Source: Schistosoma mansoni (lineage: Eukaryota; Platyhelminthes; Trematoda; Strigeidida; Schistosomatidae). From it: 64,000 nt of DNA. The stretch is taken from contig NC_031495.1 in the NCBI RefSeq assembly GCF_000237925.1, positions 26,684,857-26,748,856 on the forward strand, given 5' to 3'. A program made the translations under genes and the position numbers. Shown here one piece after another: positions 1 through 11,959 of this stretch (position 1 is its first letter; each line of letters starts with the position of its first letter). A model generated the notes under the pieces. The model ran no database searches, had not been told where the DNA came from, and saw nothing but the letters and a program-made list of their open reading frames with translations.

Positions 1-2405
1 AGAGATGTGCTCGACTGCTAATACTGATGATTTGCATGCATGGTTGTGTCTCCAAGCCCCCAAGGTTTTAAGATATTTACTAAATGAGTGGCCGCTAGGT
101 AAACATACTATAATCATCTGCAATAGATGAATCAACGTGAATCTCACCGAACCACACCACAGAGAACCAGATCGATCATAGTTTTATCAACAAAAAAATT
201 CCGAAGGACAATGTAAGACGTGACAATCAGGAAAGGACCTAACATAGCCTCGGATCACCATCTTGTTGTAGTCAAGATGAAACTGAGGCTAAAGAAACAC
301 TGGGAAGCTGGGAAAACCGCAGTACAATGATTCAATTAATCCTTCCTACGAGTTATTAACAAGCTCAACCAATTGAAGATAATTATCAACAACAGTTTCC
401 ACGTGTTAAAGGATCTACTGAAAGAAGAAACTACGATGGAGGACAACTTGAAATCGATCAAAGAAGCAATAACTTCAGTGCGTCAGGAAGTTCTGGGTCT
501 CAAGAAGCATCATCATAAGGAATGGGCCTCTGTGGAAACCCTGAACAAGATTGAAGAAAGGAAGAACAAAAAGACCGCAACTAACAACAATCGAACAAGA
601 GCAGGAAAAGTCAAAGCACAAGCTATATATACAGAAGCAAACAATTAGGCGAAGTAGATTACTAGCATCGACAAGTGGAAATACTTGGAAAATCTAGCAA
701 TGACGGCAGAAAAAGGTACAACAGAATGGGATATGGAACACATATATGATACAACGAAGAAACTAGCAGAGAGATCTAGTAATTCAGGGAGACTAGTCAA
801 GGACAATGAAGGCAAGAAAGCCACCGAAATTCAGGGACACAGGAACAGATGAGTAGAATACCTCGAGAAATTCCTAAATAGGTCAGCTTCACTGAATCTA
901 CCAGACATCGAAGCAGTACACACATACTTTTCTATGGATGTCACTCCATTAACAATCGGACCTTACAATACACCGGCTGGAGCACTGGAGTCAAACATTG
1001 AAGTAACTGCCAATATGGTGAACAAGTGCCAACAAACTAGAGATATAGATACCTCAAGATACCAAAGAAAAGAGATCTCAGCAAGCGTGAGAACTACAGA
1101 GGCATCACATTGTTATCAGTACCAGGAAAAGTTTTCAACAGAGTGTTGCTGAACAGGATGAAAGATTCAGTAGGCACCCAACATCGAGATCAACAGGTCG
1201 GATCCCGTAGGGATTGGTCATGCACAAACCAAGTCGCGACACTACGAACCATCGTTGAACAGTCAATTGAATGGAACTCATCACTATATATCAACTTCAT
1301 TGACTATATGAAAGCGTTTGACAGCGTTGATAGGAGAACCTTATGTATCCTTCTTCCATACTATGGTGTGAGTAGCGGAAGAAATCTCCAACATCGTACA
1401 GAATTCACACAACACACTACACTACATCGTGTGTCGTGAAGGACAGCTGACAGATGCATTTCAAGTAAGGACTGGAGTCAGACAAGGCTGCCTACTCTCC
1501 CCCTTCCTCTTTCTTCTGGTGGTTGGCTTGATTAAGAAGACCTCGACATCTCAGGGAACTCACGGAATACAATGGACAGCTTGGATGTAACTAGACGATT
1601 TGCACTTCTCAGACGACCTGGTCCTGCTATTCCATACTCACGAACAAGTACAGATGAAGACAACTGGTGTAGCAGAAACTTCTGTTTCATTAGGCCTCAG
1701 TATACACAAAAGAAAAAGTAAGATACCCAAATACAACACGGAGAACACCAATTCAATCACACATGATGAAGAAACTCTGGAAGATGTGGGATCTTTCACG
1801 TACCTATCGGGACAGCTTCATCGATGAACAAGGAGGATCTGATGCAAATGCAAAAGCAAGGACTGGCAAGGCAAGGGCGGCACTCCTAAGTTAAAGGACA
1901 TATGGAACTAAAAACAACTGGCAGTCAATACCAAAGTCAAAACCTTTAATTCGAACGTCAAGACAGTCCTACTGTACGGAGCTAAAACGTGGAGAACTTC
2001 TATAACCATCATCAAAAATGTTCAAGTATTTATATACAGTTATCTGCGCAAGATACTCGGTATTCCTTGGCCTGATACCATCATCAACAGCTTACTATGG
2101 GAGAGGACAAACCAGCTTCCATCTGAAGAGGAGATTAGGAAGGACGTTGGAAGTGGATAGGCCATACACTGAGGAAATAATTAAACAACATCACGAAGCC
2201 AGTGCTAACTTGGAATCCTGAAGGGAATCACAGAAGAGAAATGCCGAAGAACACACTGCGGCAGGAATCGGAAGCAGACATGAAAAGGATTAATAGCAAC
2301 TGGAAACAACTGGAAAGGATTGCCCAGGACAGAGCTGGATGGAGAATGCTGGTGGGTGGTCTATGCTTCTCCACGAGGGGTACCAGACGTAGGTAAGTAA
2401 GCAAG
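1..2405 (+). mobile_element. RTE-clade LINE (SR2-like), 5' truncated and decayed
   Basis: Broken translations in all three plus frames follow the order of an RTE non-LTR retrotransposon. The end of the apurinic endonuclease domain lies near 100-230. A linker follows at 373-650 with GLKKHHHKEW. The reverse transcriptase runs from about 1090 to 2000: LLSVPGKVFNRVLLNRMKDS, then SLYINFIDYMKAFDSVDR, then GVRQGCLLSPFLFLLV, then the catalytic box as FSDDL at about 1602-1620 where family members usually have FADDL. The C-terminal tail at 2202-2396 has [15 protein letters not shown]. Many frameshifts and stops make it a dead copy. The left end runs off the window or is truncated near it; the 3' end is near 2405. 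Relatives lie at 43740-43900, 44695-44765 and 57313-58570. The clade name rests on remembered RT motifs. Confidence 0.85.
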
Positions 2406-3440
2406 CAATCCTACACTGTATGCTTGGCATTTATAAATGATTTTGTTTACTATTTTAGGTCATGTTTGTGAATTCATATTTATTACATTCAGTAACCACT
2501 TCGATATCAGGACTTGCGTAATCTTCTTCAAGTAAAAACTTTGAGGTATGATCTCGACTTAAGCTGGGATTTCACGTTATCCTTGTCCACCTCGATTAGA
2601 CTCACTGACCACTCTTTTAACTTTAACTCCCTCCAAAATGTGCGTCTAAGCTCAGTCATAGCACAAAATTCTGGGACATTACCCATGTATTAAGGGTACG
2701 TCATAGAAAATTAAATTATATTCACATCCATTCTTAATGAGTAGACTATTCTTCTAATTCACTACAACCTGATGTTTCAAGAGTCATTTTCTAGGGCTCC
2801 GACTTAAAACTTGATAAATCGTTAAAGACTCGGTGTAGTGCTCCTTACTTCCTTATTCTTCCTCCTCCTATTTTAAATAACTAGGTTCTTATCTGACGAC
2901 ATCGGTGACCTTATTGTACAAGACACAGAAGCCCGTTTAGCACAAGCTGCTGGGAAGAAACTTCTTTCTTTCTGTTCACAACCGCACAAACTATTCGTGT
3001 TGAACTCTGCGTTTCTGATCATAATAGAACAAAATAGGCTACATGGCTTATCTAAGCAAAACTTTTCCACTGTCTGAGGGTCTTCTCTAATTATCATGCG
3101 GTTCTAAAGAGGGACAATACAAGAAGTTTTGAGCTTCTTGGCCTTGTCTAGTCATACTTCTAAGCAATGTAATGCAACCTAGAAGTTTAAGACAGATTGC
3201 AAAGCAAATCAACACCCGTTTCATTGCTTTACCGTTGATAAACATTTTTAAGTGTGTCCTGTACAGACAATACGTTATACGTGGCATAATTCTGATACTG
3301 GTTTATTCGGGCTGCTAGATTGCAGAGAAAACTTGGAGAGCTATGCCAGGTATAAAGATATCACAGGTATTCAGCGTTTGATAGCGCCTTTACACTTAAC
3401 ACATTTATAACAAAATTATACGAACCCAGTCAAATTAGAA
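2406..3440. other. Unassigned stretch
   Basis: I recognise no gene here. Two short minus-strand open stretches (2873-3097 and 3087-3287) overlap in different frames. One is cysteine-containing (SLCGCEQKERSFF), but neither matches a family I know. They may be remains of another retroelement, given that both flanks are retroelements. Confidence 0.3.
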
Positions 3441-3469
3441 GTCATAAATGAAGGGGTTCAAAAGCATTT

Positions 3470-3900
3470 TTGGAAGATTATCGATATATCGGCAAGCGCT
3501 TAGTCTATGCCAGCTAGCAGTTACAAGGGATGAGCAACACAGCATACTCACCCGTGATCTGGTGCGGCTGTTTGGCGGAGTGCCTCCAGCTAGGGTGCGG
3601 CCAGCAAAATTATTGATGTCAGCATCAATGTCAAAGACTTACAGAACCATTTATTTCGGGGGTTTACTTCTCGCTACAGCTCAGTGCCCATCTAGTGGCC
3701 AACCAGAAGCTTAAACACAGCGAGCTTGCTGTTTGTAAACACTCTTCTGATAGCTTGCTGTGTTCAGCAGCACCTGGTTGTCTTTCCTTTATATAAAAGG
3801 CCATGTGGTACAATAAAGCAATGAAAGAAATGTACAGTGAAAATTTAGATCCATCGTATTCTTCACAGGTTTTTCATCTCTTCCAGACGTCCTGAAAAAT
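3470..3900. mobile_element. Possible solo or terminal LTR-like segment
   Basis: This stretch has compact promoter-like features unlike its flanks: a TATA-type box (tttatataaaagg near 3787-3800) that also reads as a TATA box on the minus strand, and AATAAA-type signals on both strands (aataaagc at about 3813 on plus, aataaatgg on minus near 3650). It lies just beyond the 3' end of the minus-strand Gypsy fossil, where a 3' LTR would be expected. Exact ends were not found and no second LTR copy was seen in the window, so the call is weak. Confidence 0.3.
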
Positions 3901-4139
3901 AAAAAAGAAACTGTAAGTGCGTGTCAAAACATGCTCGTACATATGTAAAGACACAGAACGTGCTAAAAAGAAAAAACTGGTGTACATGAATAATGATAGC
4001 ACGCGAAAGCGTTAAAATTTTGTGCTATAGTTCTTTGGATTTTTTTTTAGAAAAAAATGTGTATATGCGTATACCAGAACAATCATTTTTGTTTTTTCCA
4101 CACAAAACACAAACAAACGTGATAAAGCAAAATACTATG

Positions 4140-4900
4140 CAGTGTTCTACATGCAGTAATCTTTCAAGTGTCCAGGAAATCCTGCCCTTCTCTCAGAGCG
4201 CGTCGTTTTGGGCCGGATGTCTGATACCAGCGACGTTTCGTCGTGATTGTTGATTATGGGCGAAGGAATCGTAATTGTGTGGCTCATGTCATTAGAGTGT
4301 TCAGAAGGAAAATCAACATTATTTTAGGTTCCTTCTAAATACTCGGCTTTAACACGGTCAGTGCTAAAGTTCTCTTTAGTTCTGTTTTTATTGATGATAT
4401 AGTGTTTATGTTTGCAGTAAAGGACCTTGAAGAAATTTTATGCCATTTTGAGAAGTCGTCTTAATAATTCGCAACATACAAAAACGTATTTATTGTTTTG
4501 TAAGGCAGGTTAAACAACCAGTTGAATGTGAGTGAGTGGAAACAGATTAAACTGAATTCATGGCATCTGTAAGCCTGCTTTTGTAAGAGTTCGGATCCAT
4601 ATTCACTGAAAAAGGCGAAGGATCTACAAATTTTCCTGAAATTATGAGTTTCGTTCCGTAAACGATGTGTTCTGCAATGTATCTTACATCAGCTTTCATT
4701 GAACTGCGGTGAACAGTGTATTCTTGACCTTCCACGGAGTGTTGAAAGTGCCGTACAGCGTAAGACTTCAAATAGTAGGGTACCAGCAATCCCAAATCTT
4801 CTTCGACTTAAGATAATTTTAGAGAGGAGTTTCCTAAGTTCTATCTGTATTCTGCAACATGTTTCAGATGGGCTACTTTACACTTTGAAGTGATAAAGGT
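4140..4900 (-). mobile_element. Ty3/Gypsy fossil, end of integrase and 3' end of pol
   Basis: Minus-strand translation resembles the C-terminal part of a Ty3/Gypsy polyprotein. It has the segment VYGTKLIISGKFVDP, which corresponds to the conserved 'ELVYGTTLRLPGEF' type motif, followed by the SH3-like integrase tail with HYIINKNRTKENFSTDRVKA. The copy is old and broken by several changes. It probably belongs to the same insertion as the RT/RNase H part at 7745-8375, the two parts being separated by the CR1-like LINE. Family assignment is from motif recognition only. Confidence 0.65.
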
Positions 4901-7740
4901 AAGTGCGTTTTCATCTGCTCAACTTTGTAGTCGAGCCACATCCTCCTGAAGTGACAATTTATTCGCTTGGTTCAACTTTCTCCAAAGTTTCACATCATCA
5001 GCAAAAAGTAATAAGCCAGACGATACTTGTTGTGGAAGATCATTTACATAAATCAAGAAAAGAAGAGTGAAGTTAACCCTGCCCTTAAAATGTTGATTTT
5101 TTTTATATATGAAGTGAGACAACCAATTTAAGGTGATTTGATACCCAATCGTTTGAGCTTATTGATAAGACATATATGGTTGACCCTATCAAAAGTTTTT
5201 GAGAAGTCAAGGTTAATTACGTCGACCTTCTCTTTCCTATAAAGAATGGTTGTGCATCTGTCCACCGCAGTCAGCAGGTCGGTTATACAAGAAGGACCCT
5301 TCCTAAAACCGTGCTGTTGGGTTGAAAAAATGTTTAAGGATATTAAACAGTCTTGCATACCGCCACATATCAGGTACTCCATAATTTTTGAAGGCATAGA
5401 AAGAAGGGCGACCAATCGGTAGCTCGAAGTTTCACTATGTTGACCTCTTTTGAAAATTGGTGTGATGTGAGCCAGCTTCCGAGTTTCCGGTAATGTGCCT
5501 TGACTTAGCAAGTGTGAGAACATCACGCTAGGCGGCGTTGCCATGATCGAAGCTGCTTCCCTTTGTATAGCACACTGAACCATATCTGGACCAGAAGTGT
5601 CTTTTCTTAGGTGTTGCAGCCTCCAGTACACCAGGTCAGCTCTCAATTTTACTTCGGAAAGTCTTGTGCAGTGCTTTCACCAATATAGTTAGTGTGGGTT
5701 GGTTGAAATGTCCGAGAGTACTGTTCAACCAAAAAGTCTAGCGGCGTCACGGTCGTTGTTGGTTGTGCCATTAGGACCTAGCAGTTAGGAAACTTCAGTT
5801 TTGGCTTGTCGAAGAGAAGCTGAGTGATGGAATAAACTCTTCGGGTTGAAGACAAATTTGTTGATAAGGTTTGTCTGGTACTGAAACCTGTCTTCTCTGA
5901 TTGCCTTTGTGCACATGTTCCTTATACGTTTGTATTGCCTGTACGCGCCGTTGTTACCAGTTCGTTTGTATTCTACCCAACAGTGCATTTTGTGGCTTAG
6001 CAAACGAAGAATGCGGTTCTTGATGACTGCAGATTGCCTCTATATTTTTGGTGCCATTTGAGAACAGACTGCCATGCAGCACATAAGATGGTGTGCTGTA
6101 ATAAATTTCAATGAGTATCCACATCAAGTTATGGATCAACTTTCCAATTCACCTGCTGTAGAATGTCCTGTAAAGCTTACACATTCAACCGTTTGAAGTT
6201 CCAGAGCCTGTTGTTGGTGCGATGTCTTAGCTCAGTTTTGCCGATAAAACTAAAGGCTATGATGGCGTGATCGCTTCTCCCCAGGGAAGCCAGGATTGAG
6301 AGGTTGTCAATTAGGAATTGACAGGTAGCCCACCTATACACGGTTTTCCGAGTTAGTCGCCCCTACTATTCCTTCATCATTTGTACGATCTTAACAGTCC
6401 ACAAGTGGAGGAGTCAGCTCCAACTTGGCTTTGTGCTTGATCATGACATCATATGGCCTATCCGGATGCATATGGCAACCGGCGTCTGTTGGCATACAAT
6501 GCTTCCAGATTCGCAATCGCCATATGAGAGGGTGGGAATGTTATTCTAATCAACTGGGGTTTAGGATCTCTGTCCTTCTCGGCTAGTCTCACCACATGTT
6601 GAGTCAGTATGTTTTTGAGCTTCAACGACTGCTTGATGAATTTTCATTCTCGAATGTCAGAGTTTGTGTGATCAGGGTCCGTGTTTTCCGTTACGCCTTG
6701 CACAATTATATTCTTTCTTCAGAAAAATGTCTCGCAAGATTCTTTAGGAACGTTCCAGATAAGATTTCTCTCAGAATACGGTATATCAGGCAGTAGGATA
6801 TCATCTACGTCGGTAGCGTTAGTGAGTGTTACACGAAGTAGCCTTGGGTGATTTTGATGCTTACAGTCCTTCGCAGGAGTGAGCTATGTAACCGTTCAAG
6901 GCTATATTTTGAGAAGTTCTAGCTTCTTGCTTAACACTTCTCAGAGCATCCTGTCATGTTTGTCCTACAAACTGAGGGGAAGGTCGGTGCTGTCTTTAAG
7001 GTTCATGATTATGAGGGAATCATCACGGACCGTTATTGTTTTCCGAGGTTTTCGGGTACATTCAGGTTGGGGATCTAGTTGTTTGGAGGCCGAAGAGTAT
7101 TTCCAAATCCTATGCCCTTTGCTTACCGGAGGGACATTTTTGGGGGTAGACCGTGCGGCCAAATCACCAGTTGATTTCACCACAATACTTGAAATGTTCA
7201 ACTTTTTAGACAATGATGCCCGGTCCTTTTTAAGTTTGTCAACGGGATTAAATCACTTACAGATTTCTTTGGAACCACCGTCGAACTCAGAGATCCTATG
7301 CTGGGAGACCCAAGTCTGCTGAAGGAATTTAGCACCGTCAATGTTATGATGGTGCTGAGTTTCAGCAGGTCCTAACTAGTGTTATTACAAGCTCCATCGC
7401 CAGTAGTAGTGTCAAGATCATTCATGTTGTCTTTGTTTATCTACCCCTTTTGGGACTGTTTTTTCAAGTTTGCTAACAACTTATTCCTCAGACCAGTCAA
7501 TACGACAATGATATTACTCAACAAAACTTCAACATCAGTGTTGCACATGACACATACCCACCTAAGATCCGATTTACTGAGTCTGTTGTGGTCAGTTACC
7601 GTGAGATCTGTGCGCGCTTCATGGAACCAACCTTTGTAGTTGTCGCACTGCATGCCAGATGTAACAGCAAAACGGTAGCGTGAATTCTTCATGACTTTAT
7701 TGACGTACGCTGTTTACAGTACACTAAAAACGGGCAAAAA
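4901..7740 (-). mobile_element. CR1-like LINE, decayed, inserted in Gypsy fossil
   Basis: Read on the minus strand, the order fits a CR1-type LINE. ORF1 (about 7692-6480) begins with a PHD-like zinc motif: CDNYKGWFHE, then SDLRWVCVMC. A remnant of the endonuclease C-terminus lies at 6310-6150 (SLGRSDHAIIAFSF read across frames). The RT lies at 5646-4905, with STQQHGFRKGPSCITDLLTA, then VDVINLDFSKTFDRVNH, then FLIYVNDLPQQV and the catalytic LLFADDVKLWR. Most of the endonuclease is missing, frames are broken throughout, and the element stops inside the RT without a 3' UTR. Loss of the 3' end is unusual, because LINE copies are normally truncated at the 5' end. Both flanks are Gypsy pieces on the same strand, which suggests a nested insertion or a later deletion joining them. 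Confidence 0.78.
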
Positions 7741-7744
7741 TGGT

Positions 7745-8375
7745 TAAAAAAAAGGGTTAGGATAAACCAAAACTAGCCTTCAGGTGAAAAACTGAAAAAA
7801 ACAGAATGGTAAGCTGAGGCAAAACCACAGTTAACTATTAAGTTGGGGGAAAACTCAAAAAAGTAATCTACCGAACGTATAGCTCAGAATAGATTTTTTA
7901 GGTCAGAAATGGTGCTTTTGTTGCGTAAGAACACAGCGAAAGATCGAGAAATGCATACCATATTAGGACTAAGCTTCCCGTTGGTAAAGCGCGCTCAGCA
8001 TCTGTTGTTTACCCACTCTTTCTAAACTCCTCTGATTGCCGAGTTGGTTGGGTCTACGGCGATACTAGTATGTGCTTCGATGTCCTGTGAGAGCATAGGT
8101 GCTTTTGCGATACTTTCTTCAACTGTGAAGAATTTTTTTTCGAGTTATTGTCCGGATTGATGAGTTTTGCAATTCCATGAACTTGGTCTGTTAAAGGTCT
8201 CACGAGAGACGCGTGATTCGGTACGAATTGTCAATAAAGACTTACCAGTCCGTCGAAAGTACGTAAGTGTATAACACTGTTCGGTTCTCGGTAATTCAGA
8301 ATGTCTGCCACTATACTTTTCAGAGGTTGGATGCCTTGAGCATCAGCAGTGTATCTGAGAAAATCCAGGGAGCCA
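7745..8375 (-). mobile_element. Ty3/Gypsy fossil, reverse transcriptase to RNase H part
   Basis: The minus strand shows the end of the Gypsy RT and start of RNase H: VADILNYREPNSVIHLRTFD, followed by FVPNHASLVRPLTDQ and, further on, an RNase H-like stretch with KLSPNMVCIS. These match the usual 'PEPTTVKQLRTFNGLVNFY' and 'RPLTDQL' landmarks of Ty3/Gypsy elements. The copy is ancient, with several breaks. It is probably the 5' part of the insertion whose integrase end lies at 4140-4900. Confidence 0.7.
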
Positions 8376-8735
8376 GTTCCGATCCGACATGTGGCTGCCG
8401 CCAAGAATAAATATTAACTAAAACAACATAGATACAGTACAGGAAGGAACATAGAAATTCAGTCAAAGCAAAAGAAAAAGTGAGAAAACTGTCATAAAAA
8501 TGAAACATAATCTCAAATGGCACCAAAAAGGCTGACAAAATGTACGCATAAAGAAACCAATGAGAAAAAGCTGCAAATGCATACATGGAGGTATTTTCAC
8601 ACGCAAAACCTTCAGAATGGATCTTACACCGGTCCACAAAATCCCTTCATACTACACAAGCCACCTTGATGCCTTTGTTTATGGTTCATTCTATAGCGAA
8701 ATCCTCCCTAGAGGAACGAGTAGGACTTACAACAC
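8376..8735. other. Unassigned stretch between two LTR-element fossils
   Basis: No coding similarity was recognised. It follows the integrase end of the minus-strand BEL/Pao fossil, so it could contain that element's 3' LTR, but no LTR ends or second copy could be matched. A minus-strand open stretch (8320-8637) is rich in Phe, Leu and Tyr and looks like a translation artefact of T-rich DNA that runs into the Gypsy piece. Confidence 0.3.
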
Positions 8736-10860
8736 TACACATACCCGACCTGCCTATGTTTATACAAGTGACTAATTGAAACCCTACGTATATCTCTACT
8801 CAGTAATCTGCTGTTCGTCCGAACGGTTACCGACCTAATCTTTCCGTTGTTGTCTGTTTCACAACCTTCAGCTACTACTAAGGGCCACTTTCCACGGGTC
8901 GAAATGTCTGAAGCCATAATTACTATGTCTCCTTGGCTACAGAAGATCCAAAGTGGTCTACTCTTCGTTGAAGCAATCGCAGCTCTGCAATTTTGTTGGA
9001 TAAATCGTGAGAAATTTCGTTAGCACGTTTTCAAGCTAGTAACAGCCTAAAACACCGGTCACTGGCATCTTCATCACCAAAGTTAGCTGATGACTTCAAT
9101 CGTCCACGTTTGTTCTCAAAGATTCTTTCCATCTGTATTTTATACCCTTCGAATTCAGAAGCGCTTTGGTCTCGAATCGACTTAAGCTCCTCTGATAATC
9201 GACTTTCGTATTCAGCTCGTTTGCATTCTTCGATCGCTTTTTCAATTGTAAAACCGTATTCAACTAACTTTTCACATTCGTCAAACAATCGAGACTGGAA
9301 ATCTAACTGCTATTTAAGACTGAGAATTTTGTTTTCCAAATTAGTTTGAAATAGTTTCTCGGCCTCAAGGTCTCGTTTCGTTTCTTGGAACCGTTTCCCT
9401 AGAATATGGTGGTCACTAAGGAGAGTCTGATAAGCATCATGACCTTGTTTATACTTACTAAGTTTAATTTCAATAATTTTTGTCTCTATCTGTAAATTAG
9501 GATTCTCTTTACCTCGTTTGTTAGCTTTCATCTTCGTGTCATTCATTCCACCTCTCATATGCTTGGAATCTAGCTCGGTCGTGATATAGGGTCCTTGATA
9601 AATCATATCATATAGGGAGACTCTTGTAAACTTGGCTTTACAATGAAAAACCACTCTCTGTTTATCTGGATTTTTGGGGTTCTACAATACATGACAAGAG
9701 CGATAACCTGATCTCAATTGTATTTCAGGGACCTTCTTCGCATAGTCCGTAGTGAAATTTCTCTCAATACCTTTGATATATCTGGTGTGTAGGTTGTTAT
9801 CCTTGAACAAACTACGCTGCAAACTCTGCAGTCTACTGTCTGCTACTTCACGGTTTGCGTCTCTCATATTTGAAATCTTTTTCCGCGGTATCGGGACTAT
9901 AAAGTGACCATTTTTGGAGCACGTGTCCATTTTCACAATCTGTGTATCCGCACTATCTCCTGCTGGTACTGATTCATGGCTCGAATGGACACCGACAAAC
10001 TTCCCATCATAAGACTTACGTACTTGGACTCTTAACTTCTGTACCATATTGGTGTTATTAATGACTCTTTTTCTTAGGTCCGGAGCTGATGCAGGTCCAA
10101 ACGCAGTCCACCCGAGCAACGTTTTCATGGCGTAGGGATTTTTCCTCCCACCCAACCGTTGGTCAAGCACCTAATGGGCTTCCAGAACATCAGAACTAAT
10201 CGGCGATAGGACTTCTCCAGAATCTATTATATCTAAGGGCACATCACCTAAATGCGGCCACTTGACCACGATGCTCATTACTGACTTCGTCGGCTTACGC
10301 CCTGTTATATGCGACGCAACCAGAGCTCCTTCGATCGTAACATTCTGGGATTGATCCAAAGGATATACTTCAAAAGGCGCTTTTGTGACCCTTGTTGTTC
10401 TGTTACCGCCTACGGTTTGAACTAACATTGACTCCTGATCCTCCTTCAGCCCGAGTGACCTCAAACACCCTGACCTGATCAATGTTACGTCAGAGCCATT
10501 ATCCAAAAGTGCACAGCCTACACTTTCAGCATTCCACGATCTCGACCGCTCGAAGATCATTCCTAAACACACACGACCATCTATGGACTTAGTAAATCCA
10601 CAACAGTTTTCCACACCAGGCTTTTCCTCTGAGCTGCTGACTGTCGAATCATTGTACAACAGTGGGTGATGTTTCTTCGTACATCTGTCGACGGTACAGC
10701 GCTTCCTCAATCTACATTCGTTAGCCTTATGTCCTTGCTTTAGTCACACGAAGCAGATACCCTTGCTCTTAACTTGAGACCATCGATTTTCCACTTTAAG
10801 CACCAAAAAGCAGGGGCGTGGAATGGATCTTACAGCAGAGACGGGTAACGATAGAGAGTG
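8736..10860 (-). mobile_element. BEL/Pao (Sinbad-like) LTR-retrotransposon fossil, internal region
   Basis: On the minus strand the parts follow BEL/Pao order. A CCHC-like gag knuckle region with KANECRLRKRC lies near 10700-10760. An aspartic-protease region at 10710-10170 has CALLDNGSDVTLIRS. The start of RT at about 10170-9590 has GWTAFGP, then NPKNPDKQRVVF and CKAKFTRVSLYDMIYQGPYI. After an unrelated lamin segment comes the integrase C-terminus at about 8940-8740, with STRGKWPLVV, GKIRSVTVRT and RDIRRVSI. Most of RT, all of RNase H and most of integrase are absent. It is broken in several places and no LTR pair was identified. The comparison with Sinbad, the BEL/Pao element known from Schistosoma mansoni, is by family likeness only. 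Confidence 0.75.
8960..9590 (-). pseudogene. Lamin (nuclear intermediate filament) rod fragment, intronless
   Basis: The minus strand reads through about 200 codons of alpha-helical, heptad-rich sequence very like nuclear lamin coil 1B into coil 2. AEKLFQTNLENKILSLK is followed by QLDFQSRLFDECEKLVEYG, which parallels the vertebrate '[22 protein letters not shown]'. Further on, EYESRLSEELKSIRDQ parallels 'EYESKLAEALQELRAQ', followed by a YKIQMERIFENK stretch. No intron interrupts it, and it has decayed (an in-frame stop near 9310 and another near 9031). Both flanks are BEL/Pao pieces on the same strand, so this appears to be a piece of a host lamin transcript carried inside the retroelement. 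The lamin call is from pattern recognition. A generic coiled-coil is the alternative, but the match at the conserved 'LKEELDFQ' region makes lamin more likely. Confidence 0.68.
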
Positions 10861-11608
10861 ATTTTCTTCTTCGTTCGCTAACAATCACCAGTTGGATGCA
10901 AATCGTTGTTGTTCTTTTTAGGGACCATATCCAAAAAAGATGTCTATGAGCTGTTGGATGGCCAAATAGTTCTCAAGTCTATCATTATTATTATTATTAT
11001 CACCTGGCCGGATTTGATTTTCGCCACCCCTAGCCAGTCGGCGTGTTTTCGGAAGTACAGGTGTTCCTGTAGTCTTGTTGTCGCGTTTTAAACTGCTGGT
11101 TACACACGGTAATTTCGGTCGCGTTTGTTACAGTTTGGAGTACTTGCCGAATATTCGTTGGTAGTACGGGTCAATTATTTGCCTAATAGTGACTGGGGAT
11201 AGTCTACAAGCAGAATATGATGTTCCAAAAACAGGTAATTTAGCATTAAAAACACGAAATCCAGCGAAGCGATCTCTTTTAAACGAATTTATTATCAAGA
11301 GTACAATCGTATATGTATGAAAATGTTTTGTTAAAGTACTGATTCCTTGAGGAAATGTGAACATCAATGACCAAGAAGACTTAATAGAAAGATTGCAATA
11401 CCAGATTACGTAATACGAGTAATAAAAATAGATTTAGTGGATATAATAAGATGATTAAAATGAATGAAATGTCTTCGTTACAATAATCAAAGGTCATTAA
11501 AGGCCATAGAGGTGTATAAATAAATAAGGTGATATGATGAGTATTCATGGGTAAAATAATGAGAATATACGACATAAGCTAAGGGAAATGCAGTTATGAA
11601 TTATAATA
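10861..11608. other. Unassigned stretch with short ATT repeat
   Basis: Contains an (ATT)n run near 10983-11000 and a GC-richer patch at 11005-11100. The rest (11100-11608) is AT-rich and may be the downstream untranslated part of the minus-strand Penelope-like fragment. No gene was recognised. Confidence 0.3.
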
Positions 11609-11958
11609 TTAAGGCTGCGGTGACGATAACGATAAGACATACTTCTTTTGTACGCACAGTCCTGGTTTAAGCTCATGAATGGTAAGAGCTTCGGCTATTT
11701 TTAGGAGTTGGTTACGAAGAAATCTAGGTAGATTTGAAAGAATCATATAAACAACCTTAAAATCAAACTGTGGATACGTAGAATGATTACAGTCGACTAG
11801 GTGTTGAAGTATAGAACTCCTAACTCCTTTCCTTTCACTCTTGTAGAACCAAACTGGGATATATTCTCGTACCCGAGTTGAAAGCGAGCGCTGGCTACGG
11901 CCAATGTACATGATACTTTTCAATTTATTGATCGTATTAAGGATGTTAATACCTCCGG
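11609..11958 (-). mobile_element. Penelope-like element fragment, GIY-YIG endonuclease end
   Basis: The minus-strand reading ends in a domain with YIGRSQRSLSTRVREY, then ILQHLVDCNHSTY and LLKIAEALTIHELKPGL. These are the features of the GIY-YIG nuclease at the C-terminus of Penelope-like elements: the Tyr-Ile-Gly motif, the His/Cys-containing middle, and the 'EA..I....P.LN' end. The stretch at 11609-12007 is open for 132 codons, but only the part below about 11958 belongs to the nuclease. It abuts a plus-strand RT piece head to head. Confidence 0.75.
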
Positions 11959-11959
11959 A

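Noticed and set aside
4225-4250. Minus-strand acgacGAAACGTCG resembling a hammerhead 3' core
   Set aside because: No CUGAnGA core or stem II partner lies upstream, and the stretch reads better as the tail of the Gypsy polyprotein fossil.
8320-8637. 105-residue hydrophobic minus-strand frame, membrane-protein-like
   Set aside because: Its end overlaps the Gypsy RT piece in another frame, and the hydrophobicity comes from T-rich DNA.
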